Assembly: GCA_964035545.1 (NCBI GenBank)
Contig: OZ037766.1
Coordinates: 22,184,767 to 22,248,766 of the forward strand
Length of the DNA stretch: 64,000 nt
From: Bugula neritina
Taxonomy: Eukaryota; Bryozoa; Gymnolaemata; Cheilostomatida; Bugulidae
Reading direction: 5' to 3'
The notes under the pieces: model-generated
What the model was told of the DNA's origin: nothing
The model's database searches: none
The model's input: only the letters and a program-made list of their open reading frames with translations
Shown: positions 16,075 through 27,700 of the stretch, one piece after another
How the letters are laid out: every line of letters begins with the position of its first letter
Position numbering within the stretch: position 1 is the first letter of the stretch
Program-made: the position numbers and the translations under genes

Positions 16075-18735
16075 CGTTTATTTTAATTTTATTTATAGTC
16101 TTTATTCAAAGTTATGCTGCATTATGGTAAACATTTTATTTTTGTTTTTTTTAAATTTTGTTTTAGCAAAATTTTTATTATAATTATAATTACTAACGTG
16201 TAATTTTTTTTAAAATAGTTTGAGAGTGCATAAGCGCGTCCTCTAGCGACCGTTGGTATGCAAGCGTGCAAACATACATTTAAGTTGCACAATGTCGAAG
16301 TGAACCTCACAAAGACGACTTTGTGTTAGACTTTAAGGCTCGTTTAACAAGGGTATGTGCATAAGATTTGAGAATTTTTACAGACAGTTGTAATTCTTAC
16401 TAGTTTTGTGGTATAATGAAAGACTATAAAAACAGTTTCTCTTGTTATGACTCGTGAATGAATTTAAATTGACTCATAAGACTGAGTCATGACTGTAAGT
16501 CAAAGTGTAAGTGTTACTGCTAGTGCTAGACTTAGTGTTTTAACTGTTTTGACTTTTAATTTTGACTGCTGAATGTCAGTCTGCGAAAGCGTTTATGAAC
16601 TAATGAATTACAATGGCTATCAGTATAAGACGGAATATGACTATCACTATGACAATGAGTGAATGACTGAACGTAAAGCCAAAGGAAGTTAAACTCATTA
16701 AAGGAGTACGACAATCACAATGGTCGTCATAAACTCTAATGTTTGCATGTTGTTATTTAAGTTAAATTATTATTGACTAAAATTTAAAACCATATTCAAT
16801 TATGAATTATTATAATTTATTATGAATATGATAAAGTAAAAGTGACTACGATCATGATGATCAGTTATTATTTACGTTTTTATTATTATTACTATTACTT
16901 GTAGTTATAATTTAAAATATTATAGTTATACTTTAGAGAACAGCCGTGGTCTAGGGGTTAAAGCGTTTGCTTTGTGAACACAAATTTATGGGTTCGAACC
17001 CCGATCAAGGCCACTGGTGATGTTAGGAAGAGCATCCAGTCGTAATTGCTCCTGTGCCTCATCTGAACAAGTCCTGAGCCCTTTCTAACAAAAACCCTTT
17101 CCATCAGGGGTTTCTCGCAGGGATAGCGACTATAAATTAGCGCGAGAGTTATACTTTTAACATCATAATTAAGTAATTACAGTTGATACTCAGCTTTGCT
17201 GCTTTTGAAGCAAATGTTAATTTGACAAAGAATTTTTGGAGCAAATGTTTAAATATAAAATTGGACAGTTGAAATTATACTAGTAAGAACCCTAAAATAA
17301 TCATCAGCTGTCATTGTGAGTTGTTGAAATATAATATCAGAGCTTGGTCAATGTCACAGTAATTCAGACAAAAAACATTCAAGTAAGGTTTCCAGTCAAA
17401 AGTAACAATAATTTAAACCAGTTTAAATTGGCTGGCATGTTTCTTTTAACAAGTTATTATTTTTGGGCTGGTAAAAAAAATTTAGCCAGAAGAATGCTAA
17501 CTTAGATTGTAGCACTTCTGTGTATTCTATGTGAGAAAGTTTATAGAAAGAATAATTTAATTTTAGTATTAATGAAATGTAATTAATAAATCAAAGTTGT
17601 AGTTGACAATTTGTTTAACATTTCATATTTATTAATAAAAATATATTTAGTCATTTGAATCTTGTTCTATATCAAATCAAAATGTATGCTGTAATTTTAA
17701 CAGACAATTTGAGTAATTTCAGATTTAGACAGCTTAAATTTTAAAGTTTTGCTTCATGTCAATTAAAACTATCACTTTGAGTCAAATCAATTAGTTGAAT
17801 ATGTAAACTTGAGTTCATTTATTTGATTCAGCTCTGGTGTCATAGTAACTATAATGGTACTCTGCTTAAATCTGAGACTTGCAGTTTTTATAATCATTCA
17901 TTAGCTCTTAGCAACAACTATGATGATACTATAATAGTTTAAGTAATAATATTAACATATAAATAAAAAAGCTGACTGTATATTTCTAAAAGTCCGCTAA
18001 GAACTATGTTGTCTGTAGCTCTTGAAATTTGTTGATTTGAAATTAAAAAGTTCAAGTGCAAATGCATGTCCTAGAGTTTTGAGTGCCGGCTCTTACATAT
18101 ATTTTTTAATTACTTAGAATGTTTAATGGTATATGGACATTAACTCTTATGATTAATAATTTGTCTATGGCATATAAATGTACATATTATTAGCTTAAAT
18201 TCCTAACATATAAAATATCATAATAATATGTCTATTGTGTATAATATGAGGTTTTACGATATAAACAGTTAACTTTACTTGAGAAAAATATTGCCATGAG
18301 CAAACTGTCTACTAAGTATCAAAAAAATGTAAAATTGTACTTGCATTTCAGCTTGTGATTTCTGATTCATCTTGGTGTGTTTGTTTTTGTTATAAGTAGT
18401 TTAAAAAGACGAAAAATACATATAATTGAAACAACAACACAAGACTCTGGCACAATAGCACTGCAGATAGTCTGGAACACAATCTTTGATTCTAGTAATG
18501 TGCCAATATAGCATTCACCACTTTTAGTCAGTAACAATCATTGTGAATATAAGGGACTATTCCTTCAATAACTGTATACTTAAGTGTACACTGTAGTCGT
18601 ATAGTGTATAGTGTATCGCATGACATTGAATAGATATAAAAATGAATATATTTATGATAATTGATGGGTAAATATATTCATGGGAAACAACAAACATTTT
18701 ATTTGATTGAAGAAACAGATTTTGGTTCCTTCAAA
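16075..18735. other. SNX8/IQCE divergent intergenic region
   Basis: Start codons of SNX8 (16074, minus) and IQCE (18736, plus) face away from each other here. Near SNX8 (16228-16320) there is a slightly CpG-richer stretch that may be promoter. A full-length SINE occupies 16935-17146. The rest is AT-rich with no recognised exon, although upstream non-coding or N-terminal exons of IQCE could be hidden here. Confidence 0.5.
16935..17146 (+). mobile_element. tRNA-derived SINE, full-length copy with target duplication
   Basis: The tRNA-like head has box A ('ggtctaggggttaaagcg') and an intact box B ('gggttcgaacccc'). The body carries 'gttaggaagagcatccag' and 'attgctcctgtgcctcatct'. An 11-bp direct repeat (agttatacttt) flanks it at 16924-16934 and 17147-17157, the hallmark of LINE-assisted insertion. 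It is about 212 bp long and closely resembles the copy at 56143-56370. Confidence 0.9.
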
Positions 18736-21700
18736 ATGCCTGCCAACAGTAAAAAACAGACTCCTACTAAAAACAGTTTGTCCGCTAGAGAAATGTGGCT
18801 GCAAGCTGTTAAAGGTAGATCTTCATATGCTGGTGCTAATAGAAAGGGTGGCATGTCAACAAAGAAAACGCCTAATGAATACTGGGTTAGAACTTTACGG
18901 CGCAGCCAAGGTTTGCTTTATATTTTGAGCTTTTTGTGTTTGTTCTCTTATAAAGTAACAAATAATACATTTTACCTGCTTTCTGTTTAAACTAATATGT
19001 TCTTATGCCTTTTGTTAGAAAATCATTTATTTTTAAAAACAAGCTTTATATTTCTTTTAAAGGTTTACAGAATGAAATTGCTGCAATGGACACTTTTGGT
19101 AAAAATGGTCCATCTAATGAGGCTGTTCCTTTTCTTAGCACTAGTCATTATTTACGGGAGAAAGTGGGTCTTGAAAAACCAAGCACTTCCAGGCGGACAG
19201 CTAATGGTTTTGAAAGTATGTAATGCCTCTGTTTCTTTTCCTATTATTAGTAACATGTGTATATATTAAAGTAAAACTTGAAATTATAACTAACAATTAT
19301 ACTTTTAATTCAACTTATTTGCTACTATTGCAAATCTTTATCAAACAACAATGAGTAGTTAATGAGTAATCAGCACAGCTTTTTCAATAGAAAGAACTGT
19401 ACTGACTTTATTTATCTTTACAAAATGGATGTCTTGAAAGTAATCACAATTGTTGAAAAACTGAAACACATAATGAAATACTGCTGGTTTTGATTGGTCA
19501 GTCAAATTAGATCAACCTTTCCAACACAGCATTTTAAAGCAATATTTTATAGCAGTCAAAGTATTTTCTTCACAAGCTTAAAAGTGGTTAATTTGATGCC
19601 GGGGTTTTTGTTTGATAGTGAGGGCTGCACCTGGTACTCCTGTCTATAAAACACCGGAAGAATATTATGATGAAGTTCTAGTCTTGCGAAAAAATATCAG
19701 TGACCTTGACAAAGACTGTAGTCTGCTGAAGGCTAAATTAAGAAGGGTGGAAGAAGACAACTTGAAAAAAGAAAAAGAAATCGAGTCTCTAATGGATCCA
19801 ACCAAGGTATGAATGTTTTATGTTTTCTCAGTTGTAGCTACGAAGCTATTTTACTACTTTCAGACTTCAATTGTTGTTTTAATGTCAGCAGCTATTAGAA
19901 AAAAATAGTCAGTACTTTAGCTGTTCATACTTTATTGATTATATACCAATAAATAATAATTTAAAATTAACAAGTAGTTTTATATCGTGATATTGGGCGA
20001 CGAAACCAACAGTGTAACAGTGAAGAGATCATTGGTGAAACAGGGAATAGAATAGTTTAGCAGTAACGTTGGACTTGAGATGCAAAATTGGGAATAATGT
20101 GATCTTTTTCATACTACAAATATCTTTAGATAAAAAACTTATGACTAATCTAAAGTGAGTTGTTACTGTTAGTATGTCTTGAGATCAACTTTATTGATAG
20201 TTGAAACTTCTTCAGGCTTACTTACTCTTCTGGCCATTCTTTGTTGAAGTTTTTTTGTTTATTTTATTCACTTGCTATTCCAACTTGGCGTTCTCTTTTG
20301 TGTAGAGTGGGGACTTACGGAGAACCTTGACTGATAGAAAACCAGATTCAAGTGCAGTGGTTCACAGTCTAAAACAGAAGATCATGAGGCTAGAACAACA
20401 ACTCAAGGAAAAGGAGGGGGCTATAAGGTGATATTCCACTTGTATTAATTTAGTTTAAAGTGCTTTATTAAAACTTTAATTTTTGTTAGAGCTTTGCTTG
20501 TTATTTAAGTTTAATCTTATTCAAGAAATTTATTGTGCGCTAAGTTTTAGTTTTTGAGTTTTCCAGTAAATCTGAACTTTCAATACATATTATGAGTGTA
20601 TATCTAACACATATTTGACACTGCTCGTTAGCATAATACAAGATGTTTGTAATATAATGTATTTTTGTTGGGCTTTTGCTCGGGCTGTTGATTTCTATAT
20701 ATGTTCTTTTCTAGCTCTTTAAAAACAGATCTGAAATCAACTAATATTGACGAAGTTAGACTGAAAATGGAAATGTTTTATCAGGAAATCATCAGGTTAC
20801 AGAATACGAAGGCTCCTACCTCTACCCAATCAGCATCGTCTCACGCTCCTAAGCCTAAAGGGTTTGTTTCTCATTCAGTACAATTATATGAAATTTTATA
20901 GGAGTATTAGCTTTGGTACATGAGTTAGCCCATGTATATAAGCATTTCAGCCTTGGCTGGTTTTTTTATTTAAATTAAGCATTTCCTGTGAATGTTTTGG
21001 CTTATTTTGTGGTAGCTGTTTACTCACTTTAACAGCAAGGAAGCAAAGGAGTCATCTGCAAAAATTAAAGCACTCAATGATACCATCCTTCGTATGAATG
21101 AGAAGAATGTACGACTCACTGCCGAGAATAAATCATTGAAGGAAGATTTAGAAAAACTTATGGCACAAGTTGCTGAAACAAAGGAGAAGAAATGTGAGTT
21201 GGCTTCAATGTAGACATTAAATAATCTCAGTCTGTTTTTATTTTATTCTTTCTTTTCTCTTCTTAAGTCTCACCAACTTCATTAGTGTATTTTTCTGAAC
21301 ATATTTAAAGCAAGTTATGCAGAGAGATAAATGTTTAATATGACATGACGAATGTTTCTAAACTCTAACAGAAATGCATCTGCTCATATGCAGCAGTTGG
21401 TTCAGGATTTGTAGCTGTAAAGTTGATGTTGTAGTGGATTATGAAGAGATGAGTCGTAAGCAGCTAGCCAGCAAACTGGCTAAACTAGAGACAAAGTTGG
21501 AGATGCAGCAGAAGACAGCTGCATCAGCAGACAACATATCACTGAATTCTCAGGATACTGGCAATGCTACTAGAGTGAGACCTGACACTTCGGGTAAATA
21601 AATCACAGACATTGCATCTCATCTTGTGTAAATCCCGAAATACTACATGAAGTGTCATTATTTATATGCTAAGAAATAGCTATATTTACTGCAAGTGTAT

Positions 21701-24700
21701 GCGTGCAGTATGTTTAGGCTACTAGATGAAATGTGCAAGCATTGCATTAAAACTAAAAGAACTAGAAGAGATTAATGACCTTGCATGCTATCTTACTTGC
21801 ATTGTTTGTTCACGCGAACATGCATGGGTGTATACATGCATGCATGTGTATGCACAAGTACACGCACAGCTGTACAATATTTTATACCCAATGGATTTTA
21901 GATAGCAATTACAATTATTTAATAATTTATATTATTATTTGAAGGAATATTTTCTTTCAATATTTTGATGTGGCTTATAATGCTCATCCTTTACTGACAA
22001 CCACTTTAAAAATATCTATTCCACATGGCCATGTATAATATGAATCAAGTTGTTTTAAATTTAGTATTTTAGTTGTGACAGAGTTAGTCTTATTCTAATT
22101 TAAGTTTAATACAGAACCTCATCAACTTTATTATTCTTTTTTTCTCAGGCAAATTAGAGTTAGAAGGAAGTGTCGCTGAGAGACTAGAGATACTAGATAA
22201 ACGTGAGACTGAGTTACTGGATGAAATCAAACAGTTGAAGATCACTATGAAAAAAATTAAAGATGACAGACTTCACTTTAGACAAAAAAGTGATGAAAAG
22301 AGGTAAGGAAATGATCTAAAAATCACATGTGTATTTATTCAGTATTCAGCTGCTGCTATAGCTATGTATACCAACTGTTTAATTATGAGTTATAAATAAG
22401 TTAAATTCAAACTGTTACATTTATTGTGGCAATAAAAAATAAAAACCATATATTTACAAATTGTATGTGATTTTAGTAAAGAGATTAAAATACTCAAGAA
22501 AGAGATAGCAGATTTACAATCAGAATTAGAAAATTTATATGATTCAGAAAGACAACCCTCAGCAAGAAGGTATGCATCAGCTCTACATAACCATGATTTG
22601 CTAATAAACTATTGTTTAAACTGATGATATTTTTATAAAGATAATAACGTTACTCAAAAATATGTGATTACTTCAAATCAACATGTTCCCTATTGGCTAT
22701 GTTATTATTTTATTTACTAATTTTATGTAATGCCTATAAAATATTCGTTTTTCAAATTGTCTAAATAATTGAATTTGATCCAGTTTCAGCAGGTTTTGTT
22801 GATGTCTTTTCGTCATTCTTTTAGACCGTCGTCTGCTGATCGCCGGTCACCAGCATTGAGCTATAGAAAAAACTCTGTTCGGGATCGCCCTCCCTCACCC
22901 AGGGATCGAGCACCATCACCGAGGAATCGTCCACCATCGCCAAGAGATAGTCGTCAGTATTCGGCCAGGGATAGGCCTCCACGGGCCAGAGAAAGTGAGA
23001 GGCGAGAGAGAAGACTGAAGGAAATAAGAGAAAATCGTGCAGCTAAAACCATCCAGAGAGGATGGAGACAACATAAGGAAGAATTGGAAGAGGTATTGCT
23101 GTGATTTCAATAACTACTTCAGAGCTTGGTAGCAAATGTAAACATAAATTAAAATTAGTTTTTAGAAGTACTTTAAATAGGAACTGTACATCGTACTGTT
23201 CAATTGCACTTATATGTGTCAGCTGATATTTTGTGCAAAGTATCATATATCCTATGACATGTTTTTACAAGTTACTAGTGCATACTTCTCTAGCATACTT
23301 GATTTAAAGATATCTTTCAGGTTGTGTGTTTAGAGAGCAACAAAAAATGTTGTAATTGATGTATGCTTTTAAGATGCAGCGTGCTCTTTCAGTTCTCTAA
23401 TCTCAGTTGGATGTTTATACCCTTGTTCCTTACTGTTTGCCTGTGCTAATTTCTATGTGCTTTGTTATTCCAAATCCTTATATAAAATAGATAACATATT
23501 ATAGAGAAAATTTAGAAACAGCAAAAGCATTTTATGGCTTACTTTATAAGCACAACCTGGCTAACTACATTCTTGTAGTTTCTAAAATCTGCTCTTGTAA
23601 AATAATTATTTCAAGCTCTAATTTTATTAGCATTTAATAACATCCATTCAGCATGTGAAAAAATTTATGGATTGCGCAAGTTTTATGTGCTTCTTACATG
23701 ATCTTCTATCATAAAACAGCTTATTGGCAATTTTTCAAATTGCTAAAGCGTTGAGTTTTTATGTTAGACCAAATTTTATAATTCTAGTATGGAATTTAAA
23801 GTAAAATACAAGTTTGTGAAACAGCACATATAGTTATGTTGTAGTAGATGTTGATTATTGTTTGCTTTAACCCCCTAGTGCTTTTTCTTTTACGAAATTT
23901 AGCTGTGAATAGTAACATGTTTGCTAACATGGCAACTATGATGTTTGCTTTCTTTCTATCGCTGTTGTAGTTCGCTTGTAGTATAATTTGTGTCATTATT
24001 TGCAATATAGTTAGCACTGCAAAACCAAAGAGTTGAACAATTCCGAAATGATAGAGCAGCTAGAAAAATACAAAATGAATGGATTAAACACCAACACAAC
24101 AAACATGAGCGTGAATTAGATGATGTATGTATAGCAGATCAAGTTTATACTAGAGTGTAATGAACTCTCCAATGCTTCAGTATTATTTCAAGTAGATATT
24201 GTTGGTATTGTGACACCATTTACTATTGCATTGAGCTACGCTCATGTATATAATATTCATGTGTTACGTTCTATTGTCTTATCATCACTTCAATTTAGTA
24301 AAATACAATGCTTTTACTTTTATTTTTGATCCAACCTATATTTTATTTTTAGCGATTATTTGTGGCTGAGATAAAATTATAGCAGACATACTTTAAAGTA
24401 ATCGACAAAAATTTTTGTTTAATCTTTTGCTAGGCAGCAATGTTGATACAAAGTACAGCACGTGGAAATGAGGCTCGCAAACGTCAGCTCAAACGTTACC
24501 AAGAAGAAGAGGATGATGAAGAGCTGAGTGATGCGGCAGAGCTTATACAGTCAGCTGTTAGAGGTCACTGGGGCAGGAAGAAGTATATTAACACCAGGTG
24601 AGTTTTATTTAAAATTTGCACTAGTTTTGTTGAAAAAAGAAATTTTATTTGGTTGAAAACCTTAATTGTCAATTTTAATTTTGGTGCTATTGGTGGTGTA

Positions 24701-27700
24701 GTAATTTGTGCAATTACTGAGCGTGAGTTATCTACTTGCGTATACTTAGTTGGCTATTCTACTAGCAATTACTAGGGTAGCTGTCGAGTAATTATATTTA
24801 TTATCCACAATAAAACACAAAGCAAACATTACATCAAATTATCCTATACATCAGTCAACTACTAACACATGTTTCTACTTCAAGCCTCCGCTTACAACAA
24901 CAAGCACTTTCAAGGACGGAAGTGGCCTTTCTCGCCTCGCCAAGTCTTCCTGAGGTGTCATGGAGGTGTTTCCGGCCAGGACGACAGTCTCCGCTTGCCA
25001 AGACCTCCTCGCACAATGCGTCTGCCGCCCCGCTTTACCAGGGAGACGACTATGCTTGTTGGTCTGGCAGACTTTGCACCGTCTCACTCTGCGCCGAATA
25101 TCCCGCTCCATGTTGGGCCAGTACCACCGGAGTTGTAGCTTGGTGACCACCCCTTGGACTCCTCCGTGAGTCTTCTCGTGGGTGTCTTGTATCAACTCCC
25201 GGCGGATGGCAACTGGGCAGACGACCCTCTTCCTGGCTGGCTGTCTGCTGTTGGCGGCCAAGGTCATGGTCAGCAGACCATCTGGCCCGACCCGCAGAGA
25301 GTTCCAACGTTGACAGTACAGCCGTAACTCGGCGCATCCCTGTCGCCGTTGTTTACTACTGGGTCGTCGCCCTTCCTGTTTCGCTCGGTACACGTCGGCT
25401 ACCACCCCAGGAAGGCTTTCCTGGAGCTTCGGCAGCTCCCTAACGTTACCAGCCCATACAGGTTTGGCGCGGAGGCTCTGGACAGCCTCCGGGGGCGTGT
25501 CAGCCCTCTGTTGGAGTTGCTGAGCAGGGGCGGTCTTCGCCGCCCGTGGTACCTCACGACAGCCTGCTCTATTTAGGCGGGCGTCGTGGTCTGTGTGGCG
25601 GAACGCCTCACTGTACCCATGTGGCAACCTGGCCATAGCCTGGCGCTTCCCGTTGCCTGTGCAGCCACGCGTCCCTGGAGGAGGGGAGGCGTGGGTTGGG
25701 ACGGTCCTCCGCCCTTGAGACGGGCTCTGCTGAGGACCTTCCGTCGTAGCTCCCGACGACGGCCCAATGGCTTCCTCCTGGACAGGATGGAAGCGGCCCA
25801 GCATGGACCTGGGTGGTAGGTCTACTGTCTCTGAGGAGGGGTTGACGCACTGCACTGAGATCTCTCCTTGTCCCGTAAGCCGGCTAAAGCTATGGGCAAG
25901 TTGGATTCTTGAGTGCGTACTTTCGACAACTCCCAACTCAGAGGTTTGGCCACCGTCTACTTTGCAGCGGACGGTAGCCCGGGAGTGGCCTGGTATAGTA
26001 CAGCTCCGTACTACCTGCACTGCTCCCGCTAGAGGACGACCAAACTTATCGACACATGCAAGCTCCCTGTCGCCCATGATCATCGCAGATTTACTGAAAT
26101 CGATGCGACATCCGTGTCGTTGTAAGAATGGCATCCCGAGGATAGCGTCCTCGTTGAGCTGCCCGACGATAAACGTCTCTTGGATGGCCTGGTTACGGAT
26201 GTAACCAGTCAGCTCAATAATGCCGTAGAAGGGAATGCACGACCCGTCTGCCAGGGTGCCATGATCCCCCTCATACGGTGCCAACCCGTCCTTGACCTTA
26301 GCGCTGAGGGTGTCAAAGAACTGACGGCTAAGGAGGTTGGTGGTGCAGCCTGAGTCCAGGAGGAAGTTGGCAGGCTTGCCGGCTAACTTTCCTGGCAGGA
26401 AGTAGCTACTTCCGTGTGGCTGCAGCTGTGTGTGCCTTGGTTGCACCTCCCTCGCTGTGGGTCGAGGGGTCCACGGTTGGCGACGACTATTGACCAGCTG
26501 CCGAGGTTGGGGCGGTACGCCTTGCGGCGCCTGTACCGTTTCCCTCGCAGGCTCTGAGATCAACCGTCTGCCGGATCCGTGTTGGTGTTGGAATGGCGTA
26601 GAGGACCCAGGCGACGAGTGGCTGGAGCCTACTTGCCGCGGGGGTCGCCACTTCACAACATCTCCGCGCGGCGCCCAGCGGGGCGGCAGACGCGCGGGCC
26701 TCCCTGGGTGATTTACAGACGGCCCGCAGGAGGTGGGAACATCTGCGGGCCGTGGTAGTTTAACCCTTGTTGGAGTTGAGGGCAGTTCTTCTGGAAATGT
26801 CCTGGCCTTCCGCATCCCCAGCAGAAGTTATGCCCCATGCCTGGTGATTGTACCTGCGGCCCGCAAGGCTCACGGGCGGTATCTACCTGGCCTGGGGGAG
26901 CTAATGTGGCGACCAGTTTATCTAGCATGTCAGTCATCTGCGCGACTTTTGATGCTAGTGACATCTGGTTCACATTAGCCACCGCGGAGGGTGCCGCGTT
27001 TGGTTCTGTATGAGCAGTAGTGTGCTCCGTGGCCACCTGGCGGGAGGCCACGCGGTTGCGGTGCATATGAGTCGCCATGAGGTAGGCTTCTCTCACCGCC
27101 AGTGCATCTTCGACCGTGGTGACTCCCCTCGCTTGGAATTGATGGTGGAGCCCCAAGTCGTTGATGGACTGCACGAAGGCATCATAAGTATACCTCTCAC
27201 GGTGTACTGGAGGCAGATCGCGGAACGCGATCTGCGCTAGTGGGTACACCGTGGCAGCGTGCTCTTGTAGCGACGTGTGAGGATCACGCCGCATCCTTTG
27301 TAGACGGGCCCGCGCATCTATGGGGGAGATGCCAAAGCGGGCCCGCAGAGAAGCAAAGATCCCGTCTATGTCAGGTCCTGCTTCGTACGGCTTAGCCTTG
27401 TCCGTCAGCGCCATCCTGAGCTTGAGCAACGCCACCCTTGGTGGCCATTGTGCAACTTCCATCACATCTTGGAATTCTTGGATAAACTGCTCCACTGCTT
27501 CTTCGCCCGTGAAGGTGGGCGCCTTCAGCCGGTATCTGTCTTCACCATGCTCTCTAGAAATTCTCACTTCTTCTTCTAACACCACTGGTTCCACGGGTAT
27601 ATCAACATTATCTCTCTCACCTTCATTCAGTGGAATGGGTAGCTCCGTGCCGTCTTCTGCCATGACTGCTATACGCAAGATCCCACCGCTGCCACCACTG

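Noticed and set aside
16122-16310. 62-codon minus-strand frame just upstream of SNX8
   Set aside because: Poly-Ile and low-complexity content over the presumed promoter. Not protein-like.
21374-21434. Extension of IQCE exon 7 upstream to the ATG at 21374
   Set aside because: The acceptor gttgtag ending at 21434 restores phase with exon 6 and the coiled-coil pattern. The upstream residues (MHLLICSSW) do not fit.
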